Source of the DNA: Pararge aegeria
Taxonomy: Eukaryota > Arthropoda > Insecta > Lepidoptera > Nymphalidae
NCBI RefSeq assembly: GCF_905163445.1
Contig: NC_053190.1
Coordinates: 12,836,501-12,900,500, forward strand
Direction of reading: 5' to 3'
DNA length: 64,000 nucleotides
Shown here piece by piece: positions 1 to 15,400 of the stretch (positions are counted from its first letter, which is position 1; every line of letters begins with the position of its first letter). A program made the translations under genes and the position numbers. Under the pieces are notes generated by a model, which was given only the letters and a program-made list of their open reading frames with translations, was not told where the DNA came from and ran no database searches.

Positions 1-367
1 CTGCTTACCCTAAAATTGATGTATAACTCGTATAGGAAGAGGATTTTTGCTATTTTATGCAATTTTCCTGCCGTATGCATACCCTGTTAAGAAACCCAGT
101 GCACGCCACTGCAACCAATTCATTTAAATCATTGATTTTTACAATAAAAAACACACTTGATTTTAATTGCAATTTAGATCACGGATTTAAATCATATCAA
201 CCTTGATAATAGCAGAATTAATTTAGCATTTATTAATTTATTTGATCTGACGTACAACATTTGAATACATCTAAGGTTGATTTAAAATATACAACCGGTC
301 GCTTTATAGTACCGTTATCAGTGATATTTACATAGTTTAGTTTGGTAATAAAGTTTTCTTTTTGCAG
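1..367 (+). other. hdc: 3' end of the upstream hdc intron
   Basis: AT-rich sequence leading into the acceptor TTTTCTTTTTGCAG at 354-367. No transposon or gene seen. The preceding hdc exon must lie left of the window. Confidence 0.75.
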
Positions 368-464
368 AGCCGGCGCTGGCGCAAATGGCATCTTTTCACG
401 AAGACTGGACTTCTCAACATTCAACCTTCTACCCAAGCATAAAGTCAACTCATATCAGATAAAG
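368..464 (+). CDS. hdc: hdc internal exon (97 nt)
   Basis: A textbook internal exon: the acceptor tract TTTTCTTTTTGCAG ends at 367 and the donor AAAG|GTAAGT begins at 465. Only one frame is open throughout: base 368 completes a codon begun upstream, then 32 codons follow, ending in phase 0. The peptide includes GIFSRRLDFSTFNLLPKHK and ends NSYQIK. Joined to the next exon it reads NSYQIK|IEDEGNHGNDD, which fits headcase proteins well. The other two frames contain stops. This short exon is isolated from the rest by 51 kb and would be easy for an automatic annotation to miss. Confidence 0.87.
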
Positions 465-3400
465 GTAAGTTATAATTCGAGTTACAAAACTTTCAATGTT
501 CTTCTTTATCTATGACCTCTTTGCCGCCGTTGTATGAACTGAATGAAACCTCTGAATATATCCCTTACATATTTAAACGAGTACAATCAACTGCCTTATG
601 GGTGCTATTTTGCATAGTGCTATTCCATTTAAGACAGCATCGATAGCATCAGGTCATAAATTAAAGATTTTTACTAACTACCTAATATTTTGGTGGTTAA
701 TCAACATTTTTTAAATATAGTTCAACGGGTACATACCACGATAATATTCGTGTTATAATATGTACGTGTTAAAGGTCATAAATTGTCATAGAATAAAAAT
801 TAACAAAAATAGTACTGAGTAATTAATCAATTTTTTTATTTTTATTTTTGATGATAAATTTAAACATCACCTCTTCAGATGTTGTATCGATAGCTCGATA
901 TAATGTGTTTTCTTATCAACCAATTTTGTTTTCTTGTGTTTTCGTTACAACTCATTTCGGTAGGTAGGTACGGTACATATATTTAAAAAACTACGTTTTG
1001 TATGGTGACATGCTAAATTACTCGCAACGGGTTCTCAGCAATAAATTCATTGTAACTAAATAATGACATCCACTTGTACCACTTACTATCGATTGATGTA
1101 GAAACTGATTAAGATTGGCAGGCAAAAAAAAAACGCGGCTTTACACTTCGCTTTTTGTACCTTGGAGATCCTTTGTTAACTTTTGCCTTCAGTCTTCTTA
1201 GCTTTATTTACAATAACTCCATATTCCGATTTCAGATTTTCAAAATCATTACTTTGACTTTAGCTGATAGGATAAACTTGGAAAATCGTAACTTTTATGT
1301 GACTATTTTTTATAGTTTACAATTTAACCACTCTGGTCATTAATTTCATTGACCGTTCCATAATAACGTAGGTAGGTAATATAAAAAAATGTTAATATGT
1401 TAATCTCAATTGCTCATGAGCAAATGAAGAAAAATAATCTCTAAAATGAAGGGTCCTATGTTAACCCCTATTCAAACAACCAGCTACTTCTATTCATAAT
1501 AATTTGCAGCAAAAGGTTTAGTGGTTTATCTCTTTACTCATTAGTCTCGTCATCACGTCCACTTAGACCACTTACGGCACTATTTCTTTAGCTCATTCTA
1601 TTCAACGAAGTTTATTATTAATTTTGTATAAATTCAAGTGTTTGCTTTACATTAGATTACTATGCCCCTAGAAAGAGTTTCCCTGTTTTCGATACGATTC
1701 GTAAGTTTTTAGATATACACTTTACAGCCACTAGGGGCCGATGAAATCGTGTTCCTCATTTTTCACTATGTTAACATTTCACGATTTTGATGCGATTTCA
1801 CATTGTTGGTATCACTAAAGATCAGGTGCTTAGAAATGATGAAAGATTACACATACGTTTGAACTGTGCAAACTAGTTTTCTTGTTGTTTATAAAAAAAA
1901 AAAACATTTAATGATAGTAAGACGATCAAAATTTTCGAGAGTTTTACACTCGTACTAGGAGTTAAATATCTACATCTGTCTAGGTCTGATATGTTAGATA
2001 TACGGGTATAAAATATGTTTATTACTGAAAAAGGTTTGCAGAGGTGAAAGGTTGCTTTTGTTAGAGGTGCCATAAAAACACTGGCCTGACACTTTTCGCG
2101 ATAAAACGCCGTCACGGGACGCGCCCGGGCCTTGCCACGTTTTCTACCAAATAAACGTAACTCCGGTGTAATTTAATCGCGCCACTAGGTGTTTTACGAC
2201 TACCTTACCGACTTTTCTACTGAATTCAAATGTTTATTTTAAAGCACGTACCCACGAAAGTACACCTCAAATTACGTTAGCATAATAATAAAGCTAATAG
2301 CAAGGGAGTTAGTAGCTGACATTTTTGAAGCATTAGTGTACCTACTAGACATTGAAAATAAAGAAGTTTTCAATATAATAAACAGAAATCAAATTGTGGG
2401 ATGATTATTTTATTTTTGTATTTGATGACTGCCATTTGTTTCGATAATTCACTATCCATCACTATATCTAAATAGTTGTAAAAAAATAAAATAATTTAGC
2501 TGTTTATTCTCTTGCAAATTCGGTGGCAGCTGCTGTTTTCCCCTTATTCGTTAGCCTCACAATAAATAATAATTGTTACTTCATTATTGTTAATGACGAC
2601 CCTAATCTTAATAAGCAGTAAGACCAAGGTATTCGGCTAAGATTGACGTGATCCCATAGAGAACACACCTGTCATACAAAACTTTTGCTTTAGGCTCATA
2701 CGTATGTGTTATATTGTATGGAGTAGGTACACGCTACTGATAATGAAGGAATAACGTAATTGCCACAAGTTCTCTAGCTATAATGCTATGTATGACACCT
2801 AAAGTGTTTATGTAGAGAGGTCGTGTTCAGACTTTTGCTTCAATTATATTATGTACCTGATAATAAAATCCTGATCAGTTGACATAACATTTAATTGCTC
2901 AATTCTGTTGAAAAATTTAGTTTTTTTTATTCAGCTCATTGGTACTTATATGTTTGTATGCGACGGCAGTTGGTATCTAATCTCCACAGGCCTTGAGTCC
3001 GTTGTATGTCAACTGACGGTCATTCGCCCGCCCGCCGTGCCTGTTTCTATTTTTACTCGCCGTTTGTTTGATATTTATTACCAGCGTTTGCAGTGAGTGC
3101 TTACCTACTCGGTTTACAGTTTCCATGATTATGTTATCGTCTCCACCAAAAATATTTGCATTGTCCTTTTGTCCTATATTTAATTAAAATTTTAGAATAT
3201 CTCTTTTACCATTTTATATTTAACCACTTACGAATCTCTAAGGTGATTGCGCTTGGTGAGTAGGTAAGTTATGATCTCTCTATTATAATTTTAGATAGTT
3301 ACTGTCGTACTTATATTACTCTTGACAATGTGAAGTGTAGTTAACAAATTTGTATGACTAGCGTCGTACGCGGTTCTATGTAGGATAGATATATCTGCTT

Positions 3401-6400
3401 CCACGTCTCTGCCACTCACCACATCTGTACAAACTGCATCATATAAATAAGATCGACGTGCTTTAAGACTAATCCACAACAATAGTTTAAAACATTCTCT
3501 CCCAGCTTTATCGCACAAACACGAGCGGTATTGTCTTGTACACTCGTTTCGCTCCGCTTCGCGTGACAGTGCTCGTTTGTATACCACCAGGGGAAACTAT
3601 AATTTCGTGTTCCCATATATTATTCTACCTATTACTCTATATATTAAACTTACAACAAACCAAAGCCGGTGACTTCGGAGGCATAACACCGTTCCATTAA
3701 AAACACAATCATTAGAATCATCAACATAAATCTAAACTTAATTTAATTCTAGAAGTAATGCTACCATGTTTGCTGTAGAGTAGGTTAGCTCATATCACTT
3801 TTTGTAAATCTGTCAAGTTTTATGATTTATGTGCAGTGCTATCATTAATCTTTTAATGCCTTTATATTTTTTACGACATTTGTTTTATAAATAATTAAGT
3901 TAAAAATTGCAATTATCGATAGATGTGATCCATACAGTAAGACTGAAGAAAACTTCATTGTTGTCTACAATTTAAAAATGCACTTACTGATTCAAAGACT
4001 TGGCTGATAAAGTTGGCGAGTTAGTTATTTGGTATTGTTTGAATTATTTTCATTAATAACTAATATTTCTATTATAGTCCCACATACATTCATCATAAAA
4101 AAGGCACTTGAGAATGTTTAAATGATGAATGGTTTAATAGTTAAAAAGTTTAAATGTCAGAATATTATGAATCATCTCCAATGTTAAAATCTCTCGTGAT
4201 ATATTTAGGAGTATGTTTCTATTTTACTCGTATTTCAAGCGTGGAAAAATTCCTATTCTTAATTTATTTTTAATGACGTTTCAAATTACTGCTTGTCCTT
4301 GGTTTTTTATGCGATAAGAATTATTAGGTAGTGAAGTAAAAACAACTTAGTACACCTATAAACTAGGACAGTAATTTAAGCACATTTATTCTATTTATAT
4401 GTGTCGCAAATATAATTACAATCTGTTTAGCTGCAAAGTAACAAACAAATATACACCTCTTCACAAACGTTATGTTTGTCTTATAATTATGTGAAGTGAG
4501 ACCTATCTGATTGTATCATTCAAGTATTTTCTTTATTCTAAAAGCTCTCGGATGTAGTAACACCGGGAGTGAAACGATACTTAGTTACAAAGTGATTGAT
4601 AATAGTGACAACCGAGGCACGTTTTTGCTAGCAACATCATTAAAGACCGCGACCACTTCTTCTATTTATGGTGTTCGATGTCTACCAGCATATTGATCGG
4701 ACCGGTTAGCGGCACATACCAAACCTGGCGTATGAATTCATCGTGTAAGCGATTTTCACATCGCCCGTACATAAACAGATTTTATCCACTCACGATCAAA
4801 CATCAGGCTAACGAGCACAAGACCTCTCTTAAAATGTCCTAATAGATTTATTTGTCGCATTGGACATAGCTCCGTGCGGCTAAAGAGTTTTTGCATTCGT
4901 TTTAACATACTTGTATGTATTTAATCGTGCTAACGTACACCTATTTCAAGCTCTAATTGGAATTCAAATGGTTGGAGCTTTGCAATCTAACGTATTCTAC
5001 AGAACTAATACCAAATTTGACTTTGCTATCCTCCGTCTATCACAGCCCTATTGCTGTCGTCAGTATAGAGTAGAGTCACTACAAACAGATATACTTGACG
5101 TTTCCAAAGTGCTTATAAAGTAGGCTTACATGAAATAAATGTTTTTTTTTTGTATAATTTATGATCCTCATTATCATCATCAAAATAAACCCATTACCAG
5201 CCCACAACAGGCTACAGATCTCCTCTCAGCGTGAGAATTAGTATATCACGCTGGTCAGTGCTGATTGGTAGAATTAAAACTCCTTCGAGAGCCCTCAGAC
5301 ATGCAAGTTTCCTCACCATATTTTCCTTTAAATAGCAAGCGATATTTAATTTTTTAAATTACGAAACTAATATTGCTTTATTGATAAGAGTCTAATCTGT
5401 ACGTCTATACTAATATTATAAGTGCGAAAGTTTGGATGGATGGATGTTTGTTAATCAACAACACCAGAGCGGCCGAACGGTTCTGAATGAAATTTAGCAC
5501 AGAGATAGATTATTCTCGAATAGCACAAAGGCTCCGTTTTATCCCGGAGAGAAATTCGATTCCCTCGCAAAAGATTGGTTTTGGGTTTTCATAGAAGAGA
5601 TCGACATGTTCCGTTGCATAGTGATATACTCGTAGTTCAGTAGTCAGAGTAAAGACATAAATATTATAACGAACGAACGAAGTCATCATCATCATCTCAA
5701 CCAATTACCGGCCCACTACAGGGCACGGATCTCCTCTTACAATGAGAAGGTTTCGGGCCGTAGTCCACACCGTAGACACATATAAGTATGCATGTTTTCC
5801 CTTCCCCGATGAAATAAGTGATGGGCTATCACCACATCACGAACGAAGTCGCGACCAGCTAACTACTAGTACTATAATATAGATGTATGACGATGAAATA
5901 AACAATAATACCAAGAGCAAATCGGAAAGAGATGCGGCGGGCGCGCGGTCGCCCATGTAACTAAATCCGGCGAAGCTCGCAGTCGCGTGGCCACCCGATA
6001 CTCAGCTCAAGGCTTCCCATGTGGATTAGCACTGTGTTTTTCTTTTAAATTGTCTTGCCGAGAACACAATGAGATAATAGCTTTATTATTTTGGCTCGAG
6101 CTCAGTATTGGATTGAATAATCGGATCTCGCTAAATTGAAAACACTCAATTTTTGCGTGGGCCATGACTGATTTTTTAAATTGGATTCTATCTTGCTAAT
6201 GCAGTTGTGATTCAGCATATTGAGTCGCAATATCTGCTTTAAATTGAAACTGTTTTGTAATAATCCGTACACTTTTCGCGGATGGTTATAGAAGACATCA
6301 ATGATTACACTATAACATATCGCGTAGTTTTTTTTATATTACTACAAATACCTATTACAAATGCGTCTTGATTTTCTCAACGAACCGTAAATGGCAAGAA

Positions 6401-9400
6401 ATAAGAAAGTAGCCAGCTAATAGATACAATAGGGTTGGACGCATGTTAGGTAGTAGTGCAACTTTCTTGCACCAGAAAAACTTGCATCTCGATGTTAGCA
6501 TGACGTGCAATCTCATACCAGTTCAGATATCAATTCGTTTCGTAAGACAGTACTTGACGTAATTATTCCAACGCTGTTATTTGTATTAGAGTAGTATCTC
6601 TACACAGCCCTTAAATCAGCGAATGTGTAATCGGGGCAGTTATTGCAGTGGTGTAATACGTGTATCTTGCACATTTTCTTCCAGCTAAGCAAAGTTTTCG
6701 AAATCGTTTATAGGCACTAACGCTATAAATGGCTAGCTTGGGAACTTTGCCCAACGACTACTGGTTCCACCATTTCGTGTGCCTCAGATCAACTTTTTAT
6801 GAAGTTATTGCAAGTATCCACTTACAGAAAACATTATTGCCATACATGGAGATGACTCTGGAGCCGGTTTCGGTTTCCATCGGACTGTATTGAATTCGAT
6901 CTTGATAAGGGTATACCTTGTTTGCATATTTTATGAATTTTGTTAAATATTTCAAAAAGGTTGATTTTTATTTATCGCTATCACCGCTTGTATCATGTTT
7001 GATAATCTTTTTGCTTAAGTGATCAGTTCGAATTATTATAGCCTTTTTTATACTCATGTATTGCCAACTTTTAGTCTCAAAACATTCCAGTTAATAAAAT
7101 AAATTGAATTATTCTATGACGTCAACAGTTCTACCCAAAGTTCCGACTTAGCCTTTAATATTCAATCCTGCTTATCTGAATTCATTGAGAGCGTCTTGAC
7201 AAACAAAGTAATAGCAGATTATTTAAAGCTATGCTAGTGCAACTCAACCCACACGGTTGGCGCCCACGTTCGTTAACGACACTGGCATCCGAATTGTGAA
7301 TCATTTTATTTTAATTTTATTTTATATTTCAATACCATGCATTATTGTGCGTGTATTGGAAAGCTACGTACGTGGGAGAACCATTACTGATAGGGTGCCT
7401 GATGATTGAGTATCCCCGTATTTTTGCTCTTATCTATTCCTTTGCAAATATAACAAGATAACTTATGTAATCGCTATTATATTATGAATTATTTTCTACT
7501 ATAATTTTTGGCTTTCTTTTCTCCATCCATACAAAGGGCACATAGCCCGGAGAACGGACTTTAGGGTCTTAAGGTGCTGGAATGGCGACCCCACACCGGT
7601 AAACGCAGCGTGGGTCGGCCCCCAACGAGGTGGACAGATGACTTCAAGCCAGTCGCTGGGAGCCGTTAGAGGCAAGCGGGCCAGGACCGTGGATTATGGG
7701 ACTCGCTACAAAAGACCTATGTTCAGCAGTGGACGTCAATTGGTTGAAATGATGATGATGATGATGATTTTTGGATTTGTCAAGGTAATAGGTTTGACTG
7801 AACTCAATTTATTGTACTGAAATGACAGTATTTAGTTTCTTCTACCGTATTATTTATGTTTCTAGATACTTAAATATCGATGCGTCGTGACTATGCCCGC
7901 CCACCATTTAAATACTTCCTATCTACTTAAAGGTGCTAAATAAACTGTAAGAGGACTTCATTATACTTTGCAGCTTGTAATCAGAAAGTGTTAATTATGA
8001 CTCAAACAAGATAATTACTTTCCGGTAAATTAAAACGAAAGTTCAATTCTAGATGTTTAATTTCTATTAATTCCAAATTAATCCAATAATCGAAGGCTCT
8101 TGTAAAAACTAGATGTTATTATTTATAAAAAAGAAAAGTTGCATGTTGTCAACTTAATAATTAGATATTAAAATGAAATTTAGAAAGTATCTCTCTACGT
8201 CTTAATCATATGATATTATTGTTATTCATATTAATATAAACTTAATATTATCTAACGCTAAGTTTTCCACGAAATAATAAACCTAATAGTTGCATGTCGT
8301 AGCGACTGGTAGGTACTAGAATAGAACTGGAGCGGTCGTTGATCTCTGCCGATACTATTATTATCTCGATAACGTTAATAATATTTTGGTTAAACATGTT
8401 TGATATCGGGCCAAAATATTCTATACCGTAACCGCACTATTCAGTTTACGGGGCAAATCAGATTTTTTGATATTGTAGTTTACTCAACAATGATGAAAGT
8501 CAGATTAGCTTTTATGCTAATAATAGATATGTAATTAATAACATAACGATACGGTTCCTCCCCCTATACTTGGTCTTGTAAGTATATTTCCAAGTAGCTA
8601 AGTTACTATAGTATAATATTTTAATTTAATTTATGCTTTAGGTTATATTTGATACTTGTGCTTTGGTCTTTTCTTATTTAGTTTCTCCTTATTTTTGATT
8701 GAATACTACGACTGTTGTGTACAAAATCAAATAGTAAATAGTTTAATAATAGGTGTAGGTACCATATATGGAATTGTTGTTGTTCTTAATAAATTGTAGT
8801 TAGAACGGTGTAGATGTTAATATGGTTACGTAAGAGTTTGTTGGCATGGTCGACGACAAGCATAACCCTGAAGTCGGGCGTGAGGTCGACGCTCGTATAC
8901 GTCCCACTTAGAGTACACGGCTGCGCCTGCGCAATGCTTGCAAATCTCTAGCGCATAGAATCGTAAACCGCGGCCATGTTTGTTGCGTTTCTATAACCTG
9001 CCGATAAAGTTTAATTAATCGACACGAACCTATAAATTGTCCAATAAAGTAACCATTGAAATAATTATTTAATCAAATTTGATTGAAACACGACATCGAC
9101 TCAATAAAATTTATAACACAGCTTAACATGATACTTATAAAATAGGATCTGTTACAGATACCCATTGTATATTAACGAGAAGCATAGTAATTTATTAGCA
9201 GCTTAAGTATCAATAAAATTATTTGACTACACCACAATGTAATTGTAATAAGTACCTTGTTAAAATCAATTGTTACTCGATGCAATATATTAAAGAAATA
9301 CCTCTCTACGTATCGACATAGATTTGGAATACTTTTAGGTTTCCAATATGATTTTATTATAAATTGAAATATTATATATGCCAGAATAAAATAACAGTGC

Positions 9401-12400
9401 ACATTGTGATCTTTTCTGGTGAAGAACTTTATTCGAAGAATTTTACTTTGACCTTTATTTTTTCGATAAGAAGTCTTGTGCATATGTGAATATTTCCTAA
9501 GACGTCGCCCGCAAGACGATTGGATGAGTTCCACTGAATTGGATTATCTAAAAATGATAAAACCATTTAATTAAACATAATGGCCATAAAGGCCCACGAT
9601 GAAACTTTGTCCCACTTCTGATGTTTTATTGTCTCATTTGGATTCTTCAATACCTATGTAGTTTGCGTTTCGAAAAAAATAAACAAATTCATAAAAATAG
9701 GATTCGTCGTTTGTTTTGGTAAATATACGATATTACGATACAAATTAAGAACCTGCTCCGTTTTTAATGGAGCGCATAATACAAAATTGTGTTTTAATTG
9801 CTCTTTGACGTAAATCTCTTCTCGACATATCTATGCGTTTATCTCATTTTCCTTATAGGGTACAGTTTAAGTGCAGGCTTTAATAACGCAGACACGTAAT
9901 CATGATCTAATTACAAGCTGTGGTAGATATTTTATAGCTTCAACAAATTGTTGTAACACGTCCCGATTGCCACGTGATCGCTCCACAGCATCCATGTTTT
10001 ATTGAGTTTTAATAAAGTTATTAGCGGCAGATGTATCGTTTTCTTTAAACACATGCCAATGGTTTTTTTTTCTCGCTACTTTAGAAATCGAAACAGGGAC
10101 GATGTAAAAAATAAAGCGCAATAAGTTATTTATTAAAACTATGCAGCTCTTAATAATGACTTGTATCTCACTTTTAATTTTAGTAATTATCTCGATTTCG
10201 CTAAAGTTCTTTGTTTTTCATATTAAGCTTAATCCAATTAACCTTTTTATTTATGTTATTTTCATGGCCACTTTACCAATACTTAAAGTAAAGTTAAGAG
10301 TCATGATGCTGTTACCTCACTACCTAGGGTCTGCTTATTATGTAGTTGATCTATTTAGGTAGTTGGTTTACGAAATGGTTCAATTAGTATCATAAAGGAT
10401 ATATATGTATATACTTTTTTCCCATTATTGTATGATTCCCCCCAAGACAATGCGGTTATCTGTTTGAATAACTAAAGAGAACTATGTTTCTTGTATATGC
10501 CAAAGGTTAAAAGGAATTTCCTATCCGTATGTCTTGCAGCGCTAATAAAACTAAATTATCAGTGTCTACGTGACCTACCTACACGTTGCCAGTGTTATGA
10601 TAGCACACACGTATAGAAGGAATATGTTAAAACAAACTGCGTTTCTACTTTGATGGGACAATGTATTATTATAAATTACTATTAACATACTTTGCTATGT
10701 TATGTACCTTATTGTTGGCATTGCATTACAATGTGTTGTGATTTAATGGAGCTCTCGATTGTTTATCAACTGGGATTGCTTCTTATTTATTTCAACTAAC
10801 CAGTTGCAGTTATTTTAAATTTTATAAGGTTTTCTACAATAAAGTTGTACATTTTAGTGTTCAACGTTGGAACTTTCACCGGATTTCACAATAATTCTAT
10901 TACTAGTTAGTTGTGTACAATATTACCGTTGTCTTCGTAAGTATTCATGCGGGTTACTTTTGACTACATTATTTAAAAGAAATACTAGTGAAAAGTAGCC
11001 ATACGAAGAATTATCGATTGGATTTATACAAACTTCATTCAAAGCTATTGTCTTAAAAATATAGACTAGTATACAATTTCACTAATGATATTAACGCTTA
11101 CAGACTTAATAAATCTATTTTTATTACCACTAATGATCTTAAACATCTCAATAGTACCAATTTTATGAAGAGCATTAATGCATTCGCCAAACGTTTCTAA
11201 GTGAATAGGATTTCCAGTAACGATTTTAGATGTCGGGGATTTGTAACGGAATATTTTTAAGTAGAAACGGGAATTGAGACGATTGCTCGGAGCGCCATTA
11301 GTCGTATTGTTATTACCAGCATTCGAGTAATGAAGCGCTCGTTTTCGACTTTAATATTACTGCTTTTGCTCCCCCGCTATCATGGAACTAGCTACATTCT
11401 GTCGCGACTCATTTCGCTTTATATTTGTTTTTTTTTTAATTAATCCCGCCATATATTTCATCATATATTTCTGAAATCAAATCTAGCGTGCTTATATATT
11501 TTACTTGCATCACTTTGTGAATATAAATAGAGTGCAAAGCGCAGATATTGGCAGTTAAGGATTTCATTACATTCTACGTGCAATATTCTCGGCACTTGTT
11601 TTTCCGAAGCTGTGACATTTTTCCAGCCATTGCACCGCAAAATCACAGCCGAAGTACCTCGTAAAGGGCGATTTACATGAAAACTTAGTGAAATATTCAC
11701 ATCAGCTGTCGATTGACACGTCTGATTGAGATATTCCAACTTTCTCTCCGTCGCAGATTGTGCATCTAATTTAAATAATCAGACGCCTGGCATTGTGTGG
11801 CATCGCGGCTCACAAAGTTTAAATATTGATTATTCATTTTTCAAATCAGTTAGGTGGGAATTCATTGTCGCACCTCTTATACCAGGCACGCGATCGTGGC
11901 ACAAGCGGGTCTATATTCACACTTTCGCCCACGAATTTGTAACACCGTGGAGGTGAAGTTCAAGACTATTTATAAAGCGCGCGGAGTCCTTTCTCGGCGT
12001 TTATTGATCGTTTACGGAGCACGCACCCCAACGCATTACGGTAGGTTAGTATGCCCGCGGCTCCCGGCGTTCGTAGCTCCCGGAACCCGCCGAAACCAGC
12101 CGAAATTTTACGTCCCCGGACCGTATTGATCGGTCTTGACATTGAAATCGTAATAGACATAAACAGCTGGGAGGCGAGGGTGCGTGCCGGCCCTCCACAA
12201 GCGACCCTCTTCGGTCCGCCGTATTTATTTGTTACGAAATTAAAAAAGTACACTGGAATCACTAACACAATCGATTAGCGTACTTCGCAAATTGCTACTC
12301 GAGCTTCTAAGATTATTATTAAGATAAATTAATAGATACACATCGACATGGCAACGCAGCTGAACGTCATTATAGTCTAGTAATTATGTACGAGAGCCCT

Positions 12401-15400
12401 AGAAGACGTGCGATGCGGGGTTCTAAAATCTCATTTATATTCAGTGTGGTTGGAGTTTGAATGTTATCTAAAATCCGTGTTTAGGTGTCGGGCGGGATCG
12501 GTATAATCTTGAAACTAAACACATTGTTAAGTTAGCCGAAGCTTTGTTCTCCTGACGACGGTTCTCCGATCCCATATTAGAACGTTATATGAATTCTTGA
12601 AGTTGTTGCCAGTACCCGTCAGATTAATTTAATTTCTTAATTAAATATTTTTTGTTTGTGTTTCAGTTTCTTTATCGGTTTTCAATACGTCCCACACGAA
12701 TGTTTGCGGTACCGATATAGTTGTATACAATGATAACCGTTGAATGTGACACTTTTATTTGCTTTCTGCCGCTTCGGTGTGATAATAATCGTGAAGTTAA
12801 TTAAGTCCTCCACTTACAACGTCGTTGCCTACACTTGACTAATGTGAAGTACCTAGGTACATTAAAAGTACGTATCTTATCATTCCAAATTACTTGTCCA
12901 CATGTTTCTTTTCTTAAGACAAGCTTGGCTGACATTTGCTTCCTGTTGTAACATGTCTCTTTCCCTTTGCGTCAGCATAACTGCTTTCTTTGATACAACT
13001 AATGACTGGCTTTTAGATAAAGAAGCTATTTAGTTAACGGTTTATTAATTATTTTTACAACGTAGTAACAATATAATACTTGCGCTCGACATTTTCCTTT
13101 TAATGCGCAGTAATATCAATCCTTTAGCATTCATCATTCATTCCTTATCCATTCCATCCATCGTAGATCGGAAATAGTCTCACCAATTATTTAATAACAT
13201 TGTCTGATTTGATTTAACCAGATATCAAACTTGTAAAAGTTCCGAATAGGCTCTTCCAATCTACATCCTTGTAGATTGATAAAAACTTTACTTTGGCGTT
13301 GCTGAGATGAATACATTAAACTAATTTAATAATAATCATTGTTCTTCATCCAGTTTTATCGCTAAATAACTATTATTTATGGTAATACTGAACAGTAGAG
13401 ATAAAACATATTCTTTATTATACAAAATTGTTCTGCTTTCAGATTTATCTACACTTATTTCTCTATAATTTGCCATACAAATAACTAGATATATAACAAA
13501 CAACAATTTTATGATTTAGGTTCAATAAAATAAATCCCATTTAAGACAGCGTAACAAAGCAATTACGTCCAATAAAAAGTAATGTTGATGAATTGAAGCA
13601 ATTTCGCGGCAATATTAAGCCATTATTTCAAGACTTAATGGATACTGGTCTTATATTTGCTTATAACTAAAAGTGTCTAGATAAGTTTTCTTGGCCTCGC
13701 TTTTAATGAGTACTTAGTTTAATTTCTTAGGTTGGTGAATGCTGGGGTTATTCGAGTAGAGGTCCCGTTTAAATGTCAAGAGCCACAAGAAATAATTTTT
13801 TCATCTATTGACTTTCCCATATCTTGGCTTTTGGTATAATAATAATAATAATAATAATAATAAAATATTTATTATTTATTAATGTAAAAACCTAAGAAAC
13901 ACATAAAAGTAAATAATTAAGAATTAAGAATTAAGAATAAATAAATCAATATTCTGTCTATTATAAATTACACTGAAGGTGTATAAAAGGTGGAAGGTGT
14001 GTACTGAATAGCTTGCGTTTATCTAAAGCGCGACCCATGTCGATTTCAGGTTATAACAAATCATTACACGACAGTTTCACTACACATATATACACATATA
14101 CATACGTAGTAAGTCAATAAATGCTAGAAGCTATAACAAAAATAATATTATTGTAATGCGGATTACAGTTTTGATGGAAAATACTATGAATAGGTAAGTA
14201 AGCTACAGTGGCATCTGGCATCTTATAACCATAGATCAGATATTCGAATTCATATTTACCTAGAGTTGGCACCCCGGATCCAAATAAATATAACTTTAAA
14301 GAAGACACTACCATATGGGGTATTATTACATTTTTATATACACATTGCTTGAATAGCATGCTATAACAAGAAACCGGGATTGCAAGCGTGCAAATCTTGT
14401 TCTAACGGTAGGTACGGGCTTCATCGAAATTATTCCATTACCTCCTAGTTTCCTCTCAGTCCCAGCATACTGTATGAAAAATTCATAAATAAAAAATGCG
14501 ATGTGGCTTATCCGATGAATTCTATATAATCACGGCATCCCAAGTTAAATAAGTGATCACCGGGCGGCGACGTGATGCGAACACCAAATTGCTTTCCATC
14601 GCCACCTGGGGCTTGAGCTACGGTTGAATATTGCGAATGAATTTACAATGGATTATAAAAATGGAGCATATTTTATTTTCTTTTATCGATCGATTTAGCA
14701 ACCCAAGATTTATCTAGTGCGCATTCCAAATTTGCAACCATAGACCATTAAACTTAATTCTCCATTGTTTTTGGGCTGATTTCTCAATTTAGGCTCGAAA
14801 CCCGGGGCCAGAACACATTTTTTTATTACGAAATTCCCAGCCTAAACTTGCCAAATAGGCGTCGTTCGCCTCCGTACATCTGAGCTTCGTCACTCCTTTT
14901 TATCGGACAATAACACAAATGTGACATATTCGTCACTCCTCATTATTTATACAACAAGTACCTAACCGAATAAAACTTGAATGCGAGCTAACCAGCATGT
15001 GTGCAGTGTGGTGAACCCCTGTATGAAGAAGTTGAATTAAGAATGAAAAATGGAAAATATTCATATGCCCTGCAATGGGACCCAAACCCACAGCAAGTTG
15101 AAATGGCAATGATCAATCCATTGCCATTTCAACTTGCTGTGGGTTTGGGCTATGTCAGTGCCTTAATTCTCATGCGGATCTCCTCTTTACTAAAATATAC
15201 TGAAGACATACCCCTTTCCATAGTTCGATAGCTCCATAGCAACTATCTCCACTTGCTGATGGTTTGGGTTACGGCAGAGTCTTAATTCTCTTGCGGATCT
15301 CCTCGTTTTTATTTGTATCCTTTAGGAAACGCTTAACATATTACAGACCCTTTTCCATAGCTCAGTAGCTCCATAGATTCAGATGTCAGTAGATAGTTTT

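Noticed and set aside
9172..9534. 120-codon minus-strand frame
   Set aside because: Lys/Ile/Tyr-rich translation of AT-rich DNA with no recognisable motif or codon bias.
11966..12268. Overlapping frames of 75-100 codons on both strands
   Set aside because: They follow from local GC richness; no domain, no splice sites that keep a frame, and both strands are equally open.
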